A stretch of DNA of 64,000 bases, taken from an uncultured Lachnospiraceae bacterium (lineage in GTDB: Bacteria > Bacillota_A > Clostridia > Lachnospirales > Lachnospiraceae). The notes under the pieces are model-generated. The model was not told the origin of the DNA, searched no databases, and saw only the letters and a list, made by a program, of their open reading frames with translations. Within the stretch, counting starts at the first letter, position 1; each line of letters starts with the position of its first letter. The stretch spans positions 28,166 through 92,165 of the forward strand of contig CANOBT010000003.1 in the NCBI GenBank assembly GCA_947564305.1, read 5' to 3'. The position numbers and the translations under genes were made by a program. Shown in pieces: positions 1-9,291 of the stretch.

Positions 1-336
1 ATGGCGCAGATGCCGTCTACCCTTTCTGGCGGCCAGCAGCAGAGAGTAGCCATTGCGAGAGCTCTGGCGACAAAACCGGCGATGCTGCTTTGTGACGAGC
101 CGACGGGAAATCTAGATTCTCATACCAGTATGGAGGTGGCGGGCCTTTTGAAAACCTGTGCGGTACACTTTCATCAGACTGTGGTCCTGGTAACCCATGA
201 TGAGGAAGTGGCACAGATGGCAGACAGGATTCTTCCCATTGAAGACGGGAAGATTGCGACTGCGGCCGGAGGCAGGCATGAGGGCAGCATTTCCGGTCGT
301 GGTGTTTCGTCAGATATCAGGCGGTCTGAGCAATAG
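1..336 (+). CDS. ABC transporter ATP-binding protein, C-terminal part (cut by window edge)
   Basis: This is the C-terminal end of an ABC ATPase that probably powers the FtsX-type permease encoded right after it. The ABC signature [15 protein letters not shown], Walker B with catalytic Glu ([11 protein letters not shown]) and the switch His (VLVTHD) are all intact, and the sequence is closest to the MacB/LolD/BceA type of ATPase. The Walker A half lies outside the window, so the ATG at base 1 is probably an internal Met and not the true start. The C-terminal tail after the switch region is short and of low complexity. The stop is 13 bases before the permease start, which points to one operon. 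The substrate cannot be told from this part. Confidence 0.9.
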   Translation: MAQMPSTLSGGQQQRVAIARALATKPAMLLCDEPTGNLDSHTSMEVAGLLKTCAVHFHQTVVLVTHDEEVAQMADRILPIEDGKIATAAGGRHEGSISGRGVSSDIRRSEQ

Positions 337-349
337 GAGGGGGAGCAGG

Positions 350-3130
350 ATGTTTTTTGCAGGAAAACGGGTTTCTAATAATAATCAGGATGCAGTCAAG
401 GTGTTGGCGAAGGCATGCCGGCGTTTCAGCAAGGGGCGGAATCGGATTCTGGCAGGGACGGCAGCGATGGGCATTATTGTATTATGCACAGTATTCAGCA
501 TAGCTTTTGGGAAAATTGAGGCGGACTATCTGTTGGCGGCCAGAGGAAACGGGACTGTCGCGTCTACTTATCTGGAACGGGGAACGATGGAACAGTATCA
601 TGCGCTCCGGGAATTGGATTATGTGGATTCTGTAGGCAGAATGTTGAAGGCAGGTCACGCTTTTCAGGGGGAACAGTTCATTGCGGACCTGGAGGCGTTG
701 GATTCTGTGGCATGGGAAACAATGCGGGTGCCCGCCTATACCCATATCCACGGGAAATATCCTCAGAAGAAGGGGGAACTGATGCTTTCACGCAGGGCAT
801 TGGAGGCGCTTGGTATTTCAGAACCAAGAGAGGGGATGGAGCTGTCTCTGTCTGTAGAACTGGAAACGACTCAAGAGAAAAAACTGGATTTTCAGCTATG
901 TGGTTGGTTTACGGATTATGTGGACCCGGCTGTCAATGCGCCTAAGGGTTATATCAGCGAAGTCCAGGCAAAGGAGTGGGGAATGAGTTTGGAGGAACCG
1001 GATTTCCTGTTGATCTGCCAGAAAAATACGATAGACGGATACAGTATTGAGGAGCGTCTTTATGAGGATATTGCTGTCAGAGATAAGACACAGCGTTTTC
1101 TTGGGGGAAATCGCTATATGGCTTCTGTGGTAAATGATTTTGTGGGCGGATATGGGATGGCGGCTTTCTGCGCAGCGCTTGTTCTTGTAGGGGTATTTTT
1201 CCTGATTCACAATATTTTCGGGATTTCCATACAGAAAGAAATCCGGCAGATTGGGTTGTTGGATACATTGGGTACGACGCAAAAGCAGATTCGCAGCATT
1301 TATCTGAGACAGACTGCATTTACCATATGCCAGGGTGCTGTATTCGGAGTGGCAGGTGCAGCGGTGGTTGTCCTGCTTTTGGTGCCTAAGGCGCTAGGAA
1401 ACCTTTATCTCTATAATTTCGGAAATTCCTCGGAACTTCTGGTGTTCCGGCCGGAGGTGTTTGCGGCGGCAGTGGTATTTACCGTGATTGTGATTTTTGG
1501 TGCGGCGGCTTATACCATTCATCAGGCGGTTCGGCTTACGCCTCTGGAGGCGCTGCATTTTACAGGGGTGTCAGAAAAAAGAGCGGCACGCAAAAGAAAC
1601 AGGGAGTCAAGAAAAAGTCTGGCAGGACGGTATGTGCATGCGGCCTTTCAGAATCCGGAGTTCTACATGGCATGGCAAAATGTATTCCGCTACAAAAAAC
1701 GGTGTTTCATCACTATATTATCCTTGTTTCTCGGCGTGGTCACGGCGTTGGGGGCAATCGTTCTGACAAACGGGACAGATACGACTCATTCCATTGAAAA
1801 GAATCCGGATTTCTCCATTTCAGGAAGTTTGTTGATGGAAGCTTTTGAGTCGGATGGGGAAGGAAACATGGTGCACGTGAATGAAAACGACGACTTTACG
1901 CCCATTACCTCAGAGACGAAGGAACGGCTGCTGTCTGTTCAGGGAGTGCGAAAAGAGAATGCGGTGATTGTAAGGGGCGCTTATCTTTATACAGATTGCA
2001 ATGCAGAGACCTTGGAGCCTTTGGAGGCGTCGGGAGAACCGGAAAAAATTGCCGAAACTGAGGAAGGCGGCAAAGCGGAAGACACCGCCGGAGAGGGAGA
2101 AGGCAATAAAGCGGTGGAAACCGACGAAATTGGGCAGCCGGAGTCCTGGGAGGATGCAACCATTCAGATTGTAGGCGAAGATATTATCCGGGAACTGGAG
2201 GACTATGTGGAGAAGAATAATCTGGCTGTGGATATCGAAAGTCTGCGGGATGGCACGGGGATGGTCCTGCTTCACTACCATATGCTGTCCCCTGCCTTGG
2301 CAGAAGAGGCGGACCAGAAATTGGGACTGCCGATTACTCTCTGGCGGCTTCCATCCAGGGAGGAGAGAGACGCATCCTGGGAGCAGATGACGAAAACCGG
2401 TTATGAAAACTGGCGGCAGGAGAATCGTGAGACAGTGCAGATGAAGCTGGCAGGTTATCTGGATACACAGGCAAAAGGATTTCCGAAATGGAGAAGGACC
2501 TGGTTTGGTCCGGGAATGAAGTATTTTCTTGTCAGTGAAAAAGGGTTTGAAAATCTGGGGACAGAAGAGAAAACATTTGGGATGGATTTGAATGTAGATG
2601 CGGCATATGAGCCGGGAGCGAAGACTGCAATCCAGAACATCCTGCAGGACGAGAACCACAGAGATGAAACTTTGGGCTTAATGGTGTATTGCAAATCCGA
2701 CGACCTGGCAAGTCGGCAAGAGTATATCAGGACGAACCGTATTATTTTGGGAGCGCTCAGTCTGGTGCTGATTCTGATGGGACTTTTGAATTATATGAAT
2801 GTCATCATAACCGGAATTCTTTCCAGGCAGAGGGAACTGGCGGTGATGGAGTGTGTAGGAATGACCGGGAGGCAGATTCAATCTATGCTGGCGGCGGAAG
2901 GCGGGATTTATTGTGTGATTGTCGGTGGACTCGTCCTGACTGTGGGCAGTGCGGTATTGCAGCTACTTCGGGTTTATATGGAAAGCAGGATTGCTTATTT
3001 TAAATTCATGTATCCGGGGATTGCCGCGGGAGGGATTATGGCAGTGATTTTTGCCGCGTGTATCAGTGTGCCGTTGGTGATGTACCGGCGGATGGAGAAA
3101 AGGAGCGTGGTGTTAAGGGCGGTGGAGTGA
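350..3130 (+). CDS. FtsX/MacB-type ABC transporter permease, 926 aa
   Basis: Large permease partner of the preceding ATPase. I chose the ATG at 350 because GGAGGGGG lies just upstream; the open frame extends back to 197 but that part overlaps the ATPase gene. There is a hydrophobic segment near residues 35-55, then a long extracytoplasmic domain, then a three-helix FtsX core (about residues 280-420). A second extracytoplasmic domain follows, containing a Glu/Gly-rich low-complexity stretch (around residues 570-605), and a second FtsX core closes the protein (about residues 800-915). This two-FtsX arrangement is typical of Firmicute exporters for peptides or lipids and of BceB-like permeases. 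The extracytoplasmic part is large and does not identify a substrate. No two-component genes flank it here. Confidence 0.88.
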   Translation: MFFAGKRVSNNNQDAVKVLAKACRRFSKGRNRILAGTAAMGIIVLCTVFSIAFGKIEADYLLAARGNGTVASTYLERGTMEQYHALRELDYVDSVGRMLKAGHAFQGEQFIADLEALDSVAWETMRVPAYTHIHGKYPQKKGELMLSRRALEALGISEPREGMELSLSVELETTQEKKLDFQLCGWFTDYVDPAVNAPKGYISEVQAKEWGMSLEEPDFLLICQKNTIDGYSIEERLYEDIAVRDKTQRFLGGNRYMASVVNDFVGGYGMAAFCAALVLVGVFFLIHNIFGISIQKEIRQIGLLDTLGTTQKQIRSIYLRQTAFTICQGAVFGVAGAAVVVLLLVPKALGNLYLYNFGNSSELLVFRPEVFAAAVVFTVIVIFGAAAYTIHQAVRLTPLEALHFTGVSEKRAARKRNRESRKSLAGRYVHAAFQNPEFYMAWQNVFRYKKRCFITILSLFLGVVTALGAIVLTNGTDTTHSIEKNPDFSISGSLLMEAFESDGEGNMVHVNENDDFTPITSETKERLLSVQGVRKENAVIVRGAYLYTDCNAETLEPLEASGEPEKIAETEEGGKAEDTAGEGEGNKAVETDEIGQPESWEDATIQIVGEDIIRELEDYVEKNNLAVDIESLRDGTGMVLLHYHMLSPALAEEADQKLGLPITLWRLPSREERDASWEQMTKTGYENWRQENRETVQMKLAGYLDTQAKGFPKWRRTWFGPGMKYFLVSEKGFENLGTEEKTFGMDLNVDAAYEPGAKTAIQNILQDENHRDETLGLMVYCKSDDLASRQEYIRTNRIILGALSLVLILMGLLNYMNVIITGILSRQRELAVMECVGMTGRQIQSMLAAEGGIYCVIVGGLVLTVGSAVLQLLRVYMESRIAYFKFMYPGIAAGGIMAVIFAACISVPLVMYRRMEKRSVVLRAVE

Positions 3131-3197
3131 GGAATGACTGGAAGCATGATTTATCCTGCACCAATTTGCAGATTCACCCACCCCTACGCCCGCTCCA

Positions 3198-4043
3198 TCA
3201 CACACATTTGCTCGGATTCTGTCCAAATTCTCTTTTAAATGCTTTCAGGAAATTGGAATAATCGCTGAACCCGCAGCAGAGGCAGGCGTCCATAACAGGA
3301 CTGCCTGCCCGAAGCATGTTACGGGCAGAAATCAATCTTTTTTTCATAATATACTGGTATAGTGATAAACCGGTAAACTGTTTGAACTGCCGGCTGAGGT
3401 AATACTTGCTGATGTAAAATCTGGCGGCAAGCTGGTCTAATGACAATTCTTCCGTAAGATTGTCGTTGATGTAGGCAATCAATTGATTGATCTTTTCGTT
3501 TTCTGTGACATCATCTTTTACAGAATCCGGTGCATCATAATAAGCACGGCTGACGTACACCAAAAATTCTGTCAGATATGCGGAAATGAGCGCGCGGCTT
3601 CCCATCTCATGGCCCTCTCTGGCTTTGGACATTTGATTGCACAGATGCTTTAAATGTGCAATATTCTGGCTGTCAGGACGTATCAGCCGGTAATCTTTGA
3701 GAGCGGCATCCGTAAAGCAGGCGGTAAAATCTTCATCGTAAAAATCCTGCAGGCGTTCGAAAAAATCGTCTGCCAGCCAGAAGACAATGCGCTCATATGG
3801 CCTGCCGGGGCGGATGTCCGGACGATGGATATCCGAACTGCTGGTCAGCAGGATGTCTCCCGGGCGAAGTTTGTAGCTTCTTCCTTCTATAATATAATTT
3901 ACATTTCCGGATAAAAAGAAAAAAATTTCATAAAAGGGATGTTGGTGAAATTCGACGATGGGAGGAGTTTCGTTATAAGTGTGGTGAAATTCGTAGTAGC
4001 GTTCTTTCATAATCTGGCTTGGATTAAAAACTTCTTTGTACAT
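3198..4043 (-). CDS. AraC-family transcriptional regulator with N-terminal cupin domain
   Basis: A 281-residue regulator. The N-terminal half is a cupin-type sugar-sensing domain (VEFHQHPFYEIFFFLSGNV, then LRPGDILL). The last 100 residues hold two helix-turn-helix motifs of the AraC family (LSLDQLAARFYISKYYLSRQF and the second ending CGFSDYSNFLKAFKREFG). It is divergent from the hexuronate operon starting at 4222, and the two genes share a 178-bp intergenic region, so it most likely controls that operon in response to a hexuronate or an intermediate. A shorter start at the internal Met (MKERYYEF) is possible. The regulatory assignment is from position only. Confidence 0.9.
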   Translation of the reverse strand: MYKEVFNPSQIMKERYYEFHHTYNETPPIVEFHQHPFYEIFFFLSGNVNYIIEGRSYKLRPGDILLTSSSDIHRPDIRPGRPYERIVFWLADDFFERLQDFYDEDFTACFTDAALKDYRLIRPDSQNIAHLKHLCNQMSKAREGHEMGSRALISAYLTEFLVYVSRAYYDAPDSVKDDVTENEKINQLIAYINDNLTEELSLDQLAARFYISKYYLSRQFKQFTGLSLYQYIMKKRLISARNMLRAGSPVMDACLCCGFSDYSNFLKAFKREFGQNPSKCV

Positions 4044-4221
4044 TATTCACAATAAAACCTTTCTGGAATTGGATATAATATATATAAGTGTGATTTTATG
4101 GTTATATTATATGGCAAGATATACCAGTTTTCAAGCAGTAACTACCACGTAATAAAAACAGTTTATTGATATACTATATACAACAAAACAGTTTTGTTAG
4201 AAATAGGAGGAGGAAAATTCA
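4044..4221. promoter_or_regulatory. Divergent regulatory region with 30-bp-spaced direct repeats
   Basis: Intergenic, AT-rich space between the AraC-type gene (leftward) and uxuA (rightward). AAAACAGTTT occurs at 4155-4164 and again at 4185-4194, exactly 30 bp apart, i.e. about three helical turns. The second copy is embedded in a 7-bp palindrome (AACAAAA/TTTTGTT, 4182-4198). Direct repeats phased on one DNA face suit AraC-type dimers. I could not settle a convincing -35/-10 pair; AT-rich TATA-like runs are present. The uxuA ribosome site AGGAGGAGG is at about 4205-4213. Confidence 0.5.
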
Positions 4222-5298
4222 ATGCAAATGACATTTCGTTGGTATGGCGAGGGAAACGACAGTATTACTCCGGAAATGATCAAGCAGATTCCGGGAGTCA
4301 CCGGATTGGTGTGGGCGCTGCATGACAAGCAGGCCGGGGAAGTCTGGGAAGTGGAGGAAATTGAGGAAGCAAGACGCCAGATCGAGGGTGCGGGCTTCAA
4401 CATGGATGTGGTGGAAAGTGTGAATGTGCATGACGATATCAAGATTGGGCTTCCAACCAGAGATCAGTATATCGAAAATTATAAGACCACACTCCGCAAC
4501 CTGGCAAAATTTGGCGTGAAAGTCGTTACTTACAACTTTATGCCGATTTTTGACTGGACAAGAACAGACTTGTTCCACCCATTGGAGGACGGTTCTACCG
4601 CTTTGTTCTATGAAAAGAACCGGATTCAGGAAGATTACAAGGAAATGGCGGATTATATTTTGAACAATCTGCACGGCATGACTTTCCCAGGCTGGGAGCC
4701 GGAGAGAATGGCGAAGCTGGACGAGCTTTTCGAGGCATACCGTCCGGTGACAAAAGAAAAATTGTGGGAAAATCTCAAATATTTCCTGGAAGCTATTATG
4801 CCGACCTGCCATGAGACAGGAATCAAGATGGCCATTCATCAGGATGATCCGCCGTGGGATATCTTTGGGATTCCACGTCTGCTGGTGGATAAGGAGTCAA
4901 TCGGACGTTTCCTGAGTATGGTGGATGATGAGTATAACTGCCTTTGCCTGTGCTCCGGTTCTCTGGGTGCAAATAAGGACAATAATGTGGCGGATATTGT
5001 GCGTACCTACTGCGACAGGATTGCATTTGCCCATATCCGTAACGTGCGCCATTATCCGAATGGAGATTTTACAGAGGCTTCTCACCGCGATTGTGACGGA
5101 GATACGGGAATTCTGGAGATTGTAAAGGCTTATCACGACTGCGGCTATACCGGTTATGTTCGTCCGGACCACGGACGGCATATCTGGGGCGAGCAGTGCA
5201 GGCCGGGATACGGACTCTATGACCGTGCGCTCGGAATCATGTATCTGTGGGGCTGCTGGGATATGCTGGAGCGGACCGAGGGAAAGGTTTCAAAGTAA
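4222..5298 (+). CDS. uxuA: Mannonate dehydratase
   Basis: 358 residues, the usual length. It catalyses dehydration of D-mannonate to 2-keto-3-deoxy-D-gluconate (KDG) in hexuronate breakdown. The start MQMTFRWYG and the body motifs (DVVESVNVHD, TYNFMPIFDWTRT, MAIHQDDPPW, CSGSLGANKDN, FAHIRNV, YVRPDHGR) are those of the UxuA xylose-isomerase-like TIM-barrel family, with His/Cys/Asp metal ligands present. An excellent AGGAGGAGG precedes the ATG. It is the first gene of a three-gene operon with a UxuB-like SDR and a KDG kinase. Uronate isomerase (uxaC) and KDPG aldolase are not in the window. Confidence 0.97.
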   Translation: MQMTFRWYGEGNDSITPEMIKQIPGVTGLVWALHDKQAGEVWEVEEIEEARRQIEGAGFNMDVVESVNVHDDIKIGLPTRDQYIENYKTTLRNLAKFGVKVVTYNFMPIFDWTRTDLFHPLEDGSTALFYEKNRIQEDYKEMADYILNNLHGMTFPGWEPERMAKLDELFEAYRPVTKEKLWENLKYFLEAIMPTCHETGIKMAIHQDDPPWDIFGIPRLLVDKESIGRFLSMVDDEYNCLCLCSGSLGANKDNNVADIVRTYCDRIAFAHIRNVRHYPNGDFTEASHRDCDGDTGILEIVKAYHDCGYTGYVRPDHGRHIWGEQCRPGYGLYDRALGIMYLWGCWDMLERTEGKVSK

Positions 5299-5356
5299 AA
5301 TAGGAAAGTGAACAGGAAAATTTTAGAAAGACATGAGGATGGAAAGGAGCAAAATA

Positions 5357-6199
5357 ATGAATTTACCTTTAAATATTGATTTTTCAGGAAAAGTAGTAGT
5401 AGTGACAGGAGCCGGAGGCGTACTTTGCGGGACCATGGCGAAAGCATTTGCACAGGCAGGAGCAAAGGTAGCGGCACTGGATTTGAATGAGGAAGCTGTA
5501 AAAAAACTGGCGGATGAGTGCAAGGCAGAAGGTTATATCTGTGAGGGTTACAAGGCAAATGTATTGGAGCCGGATGCATTGAAAGAAGTACACGAGCAAG
5601 TGTTGAAAGATTTGGGCGCTTGTGATATTCTGGTAAATGGAGCAGGCGGCAATAACCCAAGGGCAACCACAGACAACGAGTATCAGCATGAAGCTGTAGA
5701 GGGACAGAAAACCTTCTTTGATTTAGACGCTGGCGGCGTGGATTTTGTGTTTAAATTGAACTTTCAGGGGACATTGCTTCCGACACAAGTTTTTGCAAAG
5801 GATATGGTAGAGAGAAAATCCGGCTGTATCCTGAATATTTCTTCCATGAATGCCTATATTCCGCTCACGAAGATTCCGGCTTATTCCGGAGCAAAGGCGG
5901 CAATTTCCAACTTCACACAGTGGTTGGCAACCCATTTTGCAGGAACCGGAATCCGCTGTAATGCGATTGCACCGGGATTCCTGGTATCCAACCAGAACAG
6001 GGCGCTGCTCTTCAATGAAGACGGAACTCCAACGGCCCGTTCCAAGAAGATATTGAACGGGACACCGACCGGACGGTTCGTGGACAGTGAAGAATTGTTG
6101 GGCGGCGTGTTCTTCCTGTGTGATGATAAGGCAGCAAGCGCGATCACAGGCGTTGTTCTTCCGATTGATGCGGGATTTGCGGCATATTCAGGGGTATAA
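5357..6199 (+). CDS. SDR-family D-mannonate oxidoreductase (fructuronate reductase)
   Basis: 280 residues. Short-chain dehydrogenase with the cofactor motif TGAGGVLCG near residue 15, catalytic Ser in NISSMNAYIP and YSGAK for Tyr/Lys. By position between uxuA and a KDG kinase it most likely reduces D-fructuronate to D-mannonate with NAD(P)H, doing the job of the unrelated long-chain UxuB of Escherichia coli. The ATG at 5357 follows GGAAAGGAG; the open frame upstream (5333) adds only a few residues with no ribosome site. Many SDRs of this subgroup are annotated mannonate oxidoreductase or gluconate 5-dehydrogenase, so exact substrate is inferred from context. Confidence 0.88.
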   Translation: MNLPLNIDFSGKVVVVTGAGGVLCGTMAKAFAQAGAKVAALDLNEEAVKKLADECKAEGYICEGYKANVLEPDALKEVHEQVLKDLGACDILVNGAGGNNPRATTDNEYQHEAVEGQKTFFDLDAGGVDFVFKLNFQGTLLPTQVFAKDMVERKSGCILNISSMNAYIPLTKIPAYSGAKAAISNFTQWLATHFAGTGIRCNAIAPGFLVSNQNRALLFNEDGTPTARSKKILNGTPTGRFVDSEELLGGVFFLCDDKAASAITGVVLPIDAGFAAYSGV

Positions 6200-6217
6200 T
6201 ACAGAGAGGAGAACGTT

Positions 6218-7306
6218 ATGGAACACGGAAATCCGTTACTTGCAGGAAATGATTTAAGCAATCGGTTCATTACTATCGGTGAGATCATGCTTCGGCTGAC
6301 GCCCCCGAATTATGAGAAAATCCGGGTGGCATCCAGTTTTGAGGCTAGCTATGGAGGCAGTGAGGCGAATATTGCACTGGCACTGGCAAACCTGGGGGTT
6401 GACAGTACATTTTTTACAGTTGTACCTGACAACAGTCTGGGAAAGAGCGCGGTTAGAATGCTTCGAAGCAATGATGTGCACTGCACGCCGGTTATCCTGA
6501 GTACCCCGGAGCAGACGCCCACACACCGGCTAGGAAGCTACTATCTGGAAACTGGTTTTGGAATCCGTGCAAGTAAAGTCACTTATGACAGAAAGCACAG
6601 CGCCATGTCAGAATTTGATTTTGACACGGTGGATTTGGAGGAATTGCTGGAAGGATATACATGGCTTCATCTCAGCGGGATTACGCCGGCTTTGTCGAAG
6701 GGCTGCCAAAACCTGATTATAAACAGTCTCCGGGTGGCAAAGGAAAAGGGAATGACAGTCAGTTTTGACGGGAATTTCCGGAGTACTTTATGGTCCTGGG
6801 AGGAAGCAAGGGATTTCTGTACTCAGTGCCTGCCTTATGTGGACGTGCTGCTGGGGATTGAGCCTTACCATCTGTGGAAGGATGAGGCGGATCATACGAA
6901 AGGCGACGTGAAAGACGGTGTTCCGCTGCAGCCAGGGTATGAGCAGCAGGATGAAGTGTTCCGGGCGTTTATTGCGCGGTATCCGAATCTGAAATGTATT
7001 GCCAGACATGTGCGTTATGCGCACAGCGGAAGCGAGAACAGCCTGAAGGCTTATATGTGGTACGAAGGACACACATTTGAGAGTAAGCTGTTTACCTTCA
7101 ATATATTGGACCGTGTGGGCGGCGGCGATGCCTTTGCCAGCGGACTCATTTATGCCATGATGAATGATTACAAGCCGATGGATATCGTGAACTTCGCGGT
7201 GGCCAGCAGCGCGGTCAAGCATACGATTCGGGGCGACGGAAATATTACCGATGATGTGGCAGCGATTCGTAATCTTATGAATATGAATTATGATATTAAG
7301 AGGTAG
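6218..7306 (+). CDS. kdgK: PfkB-family sugar kinase, probable 2-keto-3-deoxygluconate kinase
   Basis: 362 residues. PfkB/ribokinase fold: N-terminal GGSEANIALALANLGV and the C-terminal PfkB signature DRVGGGDAFASGLIYAM with the catalytic Asp. It should phosphorylate KDG to KDPG with ATP, the last step of this operon's pathway before aldolase cleavage. A GAGAGGAGAA ribosome site precedes the ATG. The protein is somewhat longer than typical KdgK because of an insert around residues 220-260 (DHTKGDVKDG region). A strong terminator follows 18 bases after the stop, closing the operon. Confidence 0.9.
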   Translation: MEHGNPLLAGNDLSNRFITIGEIMLRLTPPNYEKIRVASSFEASYGGSEANIALALANLGVDSTFFTVVPDNSLGKSAVRMLRSNDVHCTPVILSTPEQTPTHRLGSYYLETGFGIRASKVTYDRKHSAMSEFDFDTVDLEELLEGYTWLHLSGITPALSKGCQNLIINSLRVAKEKGMTVSFDGNFRSTLWSWEEARDFCTQCLPYVDVLLGIEPYHLWKDEADHTKGDVKDGVPLQPGYEQQDEVFRAFIARYPNLKCIARHVRYAHSGSENSLKAYMWYEGHTFESKLFTFNILDRVGGGDAFASGLIYAMMNDYKPMDIVNFAVASSAVKHTIRGDGNITDDVAAIRNLMNMNYDIKR

Positions 7307-7323
7307 GAATAGAAAAAGACAGG

Positions 7324-7352
7324 AAAGAGATGCCATTTAGGCATCTCTTTTT
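7324..7352 (+). terminator. Intrinsic terminator after the hexuronate operon
   Basis: Perfect 11-bp stem AAAGAGATGCC (7324-7334) and GGCATCTCTTT (7340-7350), 5-nt loop, running into Ts. It may also stop the convergent gene that ends at 7410. Confidence 0.9.
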
Positions 7353-7409
7353 ATAAAAAATAGATTGCCTGTTCTTCTTATATCATAATTAAATAAAAAT
7401 TTTTTCACG

Positions 7410-8984
7410 TTATTTTATATGTTTCTCAATCTTACAGGTATGCTTTTTCGTATTCTCATCATAATTGATTCCGACAAGTAATATATCCCCTTGGTAATCC
7501 CTAAATACGTGTGGATAATCCCTGTCTTTAATCTGATAAATCGCTTTCTCCGTAGATTTATTCCATTTGAGTTCAATAAATAGGATCGGTTTCGATATAT
7601 CTGACTTTGGCATAAAAGCTACATCGGCATATCCATGTCCGGAAGGAAGTTCATCAATCCGCCTAAAGTCTTCAATACATCCAAGATAGGCGAAATATAT
7701 GGTGCGCCTTAGCGATTCTTCACTATTGTAATTAATTGGTGAAGCATAAGTTTTATGAATTTCCTCTATAGCAGACGCTACAGCATCTTCATCCATTTGG
7801 AGAGTCAACTCCAACAGGCGGTCGGTAATCTGAATCAATTTTACCATCTCTGTGTGCCTGCACCTCGTCACCGCAAGAATAAATTCTTCACGTACTTCTT
7901 CATTTGGAATAAAAACAGCTTTTTCTTTTGAATCATAGGCAAGATATCCCAAATGAACCATCAAGGTTAATACATCATCTTTACTATTGATGTTGGTCAT
8001 GTCATTCTGAAAGGAGCCGGGCATGACTTTTACTTTTTCACCTCCGAGCATCCTGATAATTGCTTCTTTTAACCCATCCAAATCCATATCAATATAAATT
8101 TTTAGTGATTCATAGGTTTCGGTTCTCGTCCAGTAATTGCCGAACTCTTCGCTTTTGATTGCCTCCATTACTGAATTGGGACTGTAGACGGATTGGAGTC
8201 TGTTGAAGGAATATCCATCATACCAATACTTCATCTCCTCAAAATCCATATTATATTGCATACAAAGGTCTCTTACCTCCGGTTCCGTGAAACCCACATA
8301 TTTTGCCAGACGTCTTGGCGTGAGCATGGTGTACTCTCGAAAATCAGATACTGCGGACTGGTTACCGTATTTTTTTATCGGGAGAATACCGGTCATATAC
8401 GCTCCTTCAATCATCTTATCTGTAATGATGCCGCTTCGGAATAATCCACGCAACAGGGAGATGTACTCTTCCTGCAATACGGTATCATTTTTGGCTTCCC
8501 GGAATAAGGCGTCCCATTCGTCAATGATAATAATAAATTTATTTCCTGTTTCCTCTGCAATGGATAGCAGCATCTGTGGAAATGTATCCTGTTTTTGCAC
8601 TTTTGGAAATGCATCTGATAATTCTTTGATTACATCTGCCTGTAATACGGATACAACGTTTTTAATATCTTTTGTATTGGCGATAAACCATGTCAAATCG
8701 AGATAAATTACGTTATATTGATTCAGATATTTTTCAAAAGAAGAATCTTTTGATATATCCAGGCCTTGGAATAGCTCATGGGAATCGCAGCTTTTATCGT
8801 AGTAAGCACACAGCATTTGCGCTGCATAAGATTTTCCAAAACGCCGCGGCCTGCTTACGCAGGTCAGTTTATCTGTTGTGCCTAAGGTACTGTTGATGAA
8901 TGCAATCATTTCCGTCTTATCGATATAAATTCCCTTCACTGCAGATTCAAATCCAGCCTTTCCTGCATTCAGGTACTTTCCCAT
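7410..8984 (-). CDS. AAA-ATPase-like protein with C-terminal PD-(D/E)XK nuclease-like domain
   Basis: 524 residues. The N-terminal part matches the AAA-ATPase_like family (PF09820): Walker A variant SRPRRFGKS near residue 45 and Walker B FIIIIDEWDALF near residue 160. The C-terminal part has the PD-(D/E)XK superfamily pattern (GYADVAFMPK, then LFIELKWNKS and AIYQIKDRDY). These proteins are abundant and multi-copy in Lachnospiraceae and Bacteroidetes; their role is unknown, and suggestions include defence and selfish-element maintenance. It stands alone, divergent from the MarR operon. Start at the ATG read from 8984, with an AGGAGCG-like site upstream on the minus strand. Confidence 0.88.
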   Translation of the reverse strand: MGKYLNAGKAGFESAVKGIYIDKTEMIAFINSTLGTTDKLTCVSRPRRFGKSYAAQMLCAYYDKSCDSHELFQGLDISKDSSFEKYLNQYNVIYLDLTWFIANTKDIKNVVSVLQADVIKELSDAFPKVQKQDTFPQMLLSIAEETGNKFIIIIDEWDALFREAKNDTVLQEEYISLLRGLFRSGIITDKMIEGAYMTGILPIKKYGNQSAVSDFREYTMLTPRRLAKYVGFTEPEVRDLCMQYNMDFEEMKYWYDGYSFNRLQSVYSPNSVMEAIKSEEFGNYWTRTETYESLKIYIDMDLDGLKEAIIRMLGGEKVKVMPGSFQNDMTNINSKDDVLTLMVHLGYLAYDSKEKAVFIPNEEVREEFILAVTRCRHTEMVKLIQITDRLLELTLQMDEDAVASAIEEIHKTYASPINYNSEESLRRTIYFAYLGCIEDFRRIDELPSGHGYADVAFMPKSDISKPILFIELKWNKSTEKAIYQIKDRDYPHVFRDYQGDILLVGINYDENTKKHTCKIEKHIK

Positions 8985-9125
8985 AAGCCTTCACGCTCCT
9001 TCACTCATATTGATGCCGTCGATTATTTTAGTAAAGGCATCATAAGCATAGTGTATCACAAAGTATTCTGGCGCTCAAGAATCAAAAAAGTTATGTTATT
9101 TCCCCTGTTATCTGCAAAAAATATC

Positions 9126-9153
9126 TTGACAAAAATTGGAAAAGTGATAAAAT
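9126..9153 (+). promoter_or_regulatory. Sigma-70 promoter of the marR-ABC exporter operon
   Basis: TTGACA at 9126-9131 (perfect -35) and TAAAAT at 9148-9153 with a 16-bp spacer. Transcription would start near 9160, immediately before the repeat array at 9165-9237. The rest of the 307-bp gap from 8985 shows no other feature that I can support. Confidence 0.75.
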
Positions 9154-9164
9154 ATGTTTTGCGA

Positions 9165-9237
9165 GCGAATTGTTTTATAAACAAACAATATGCGGGACAA
9201 ACAATTTTTAAAGAAAACAATTCGCATATAAAACAAT
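9165..9237 (+). promoter_or_regulatory. Operator array: four AAACAAT boxes at an exact 16-bp period plus inverted copy
   Basis: AAACAAT occurs at 9183-9189, 9199-9205, 9215-9221 and 9231-9237, each exactly 16 bp after the last. An inverted copy ATTGTTT is at 9169-9175, forming a 7-bp-arm dyad with the first box. GCGAATTGTTTT (9165-9176) is also perfectly complementary to AAAACAATTCGC (9214-9225). The array lies just downstream of the promoter and upstream of a MarR-type gene, so autoregulation by several MarR dimers is the simplest reading. An RNA hairpin in the leader is an alternative. Confidence 0.7.
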
Positions 9238-9291
9238 CTGGAAGGCAGGCAGTCTCTTGCGCCGCAAACAGACGCAAAACAGGGAGGTGAC

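Noticed and set aside
1910..2659. Long minus-strand open frame of 249 codons inside the permease gene
   Set aside because: Shadow of the plus-strand permease with its membrane motifs; Cys/His/Leu-rich low-complexity translation.
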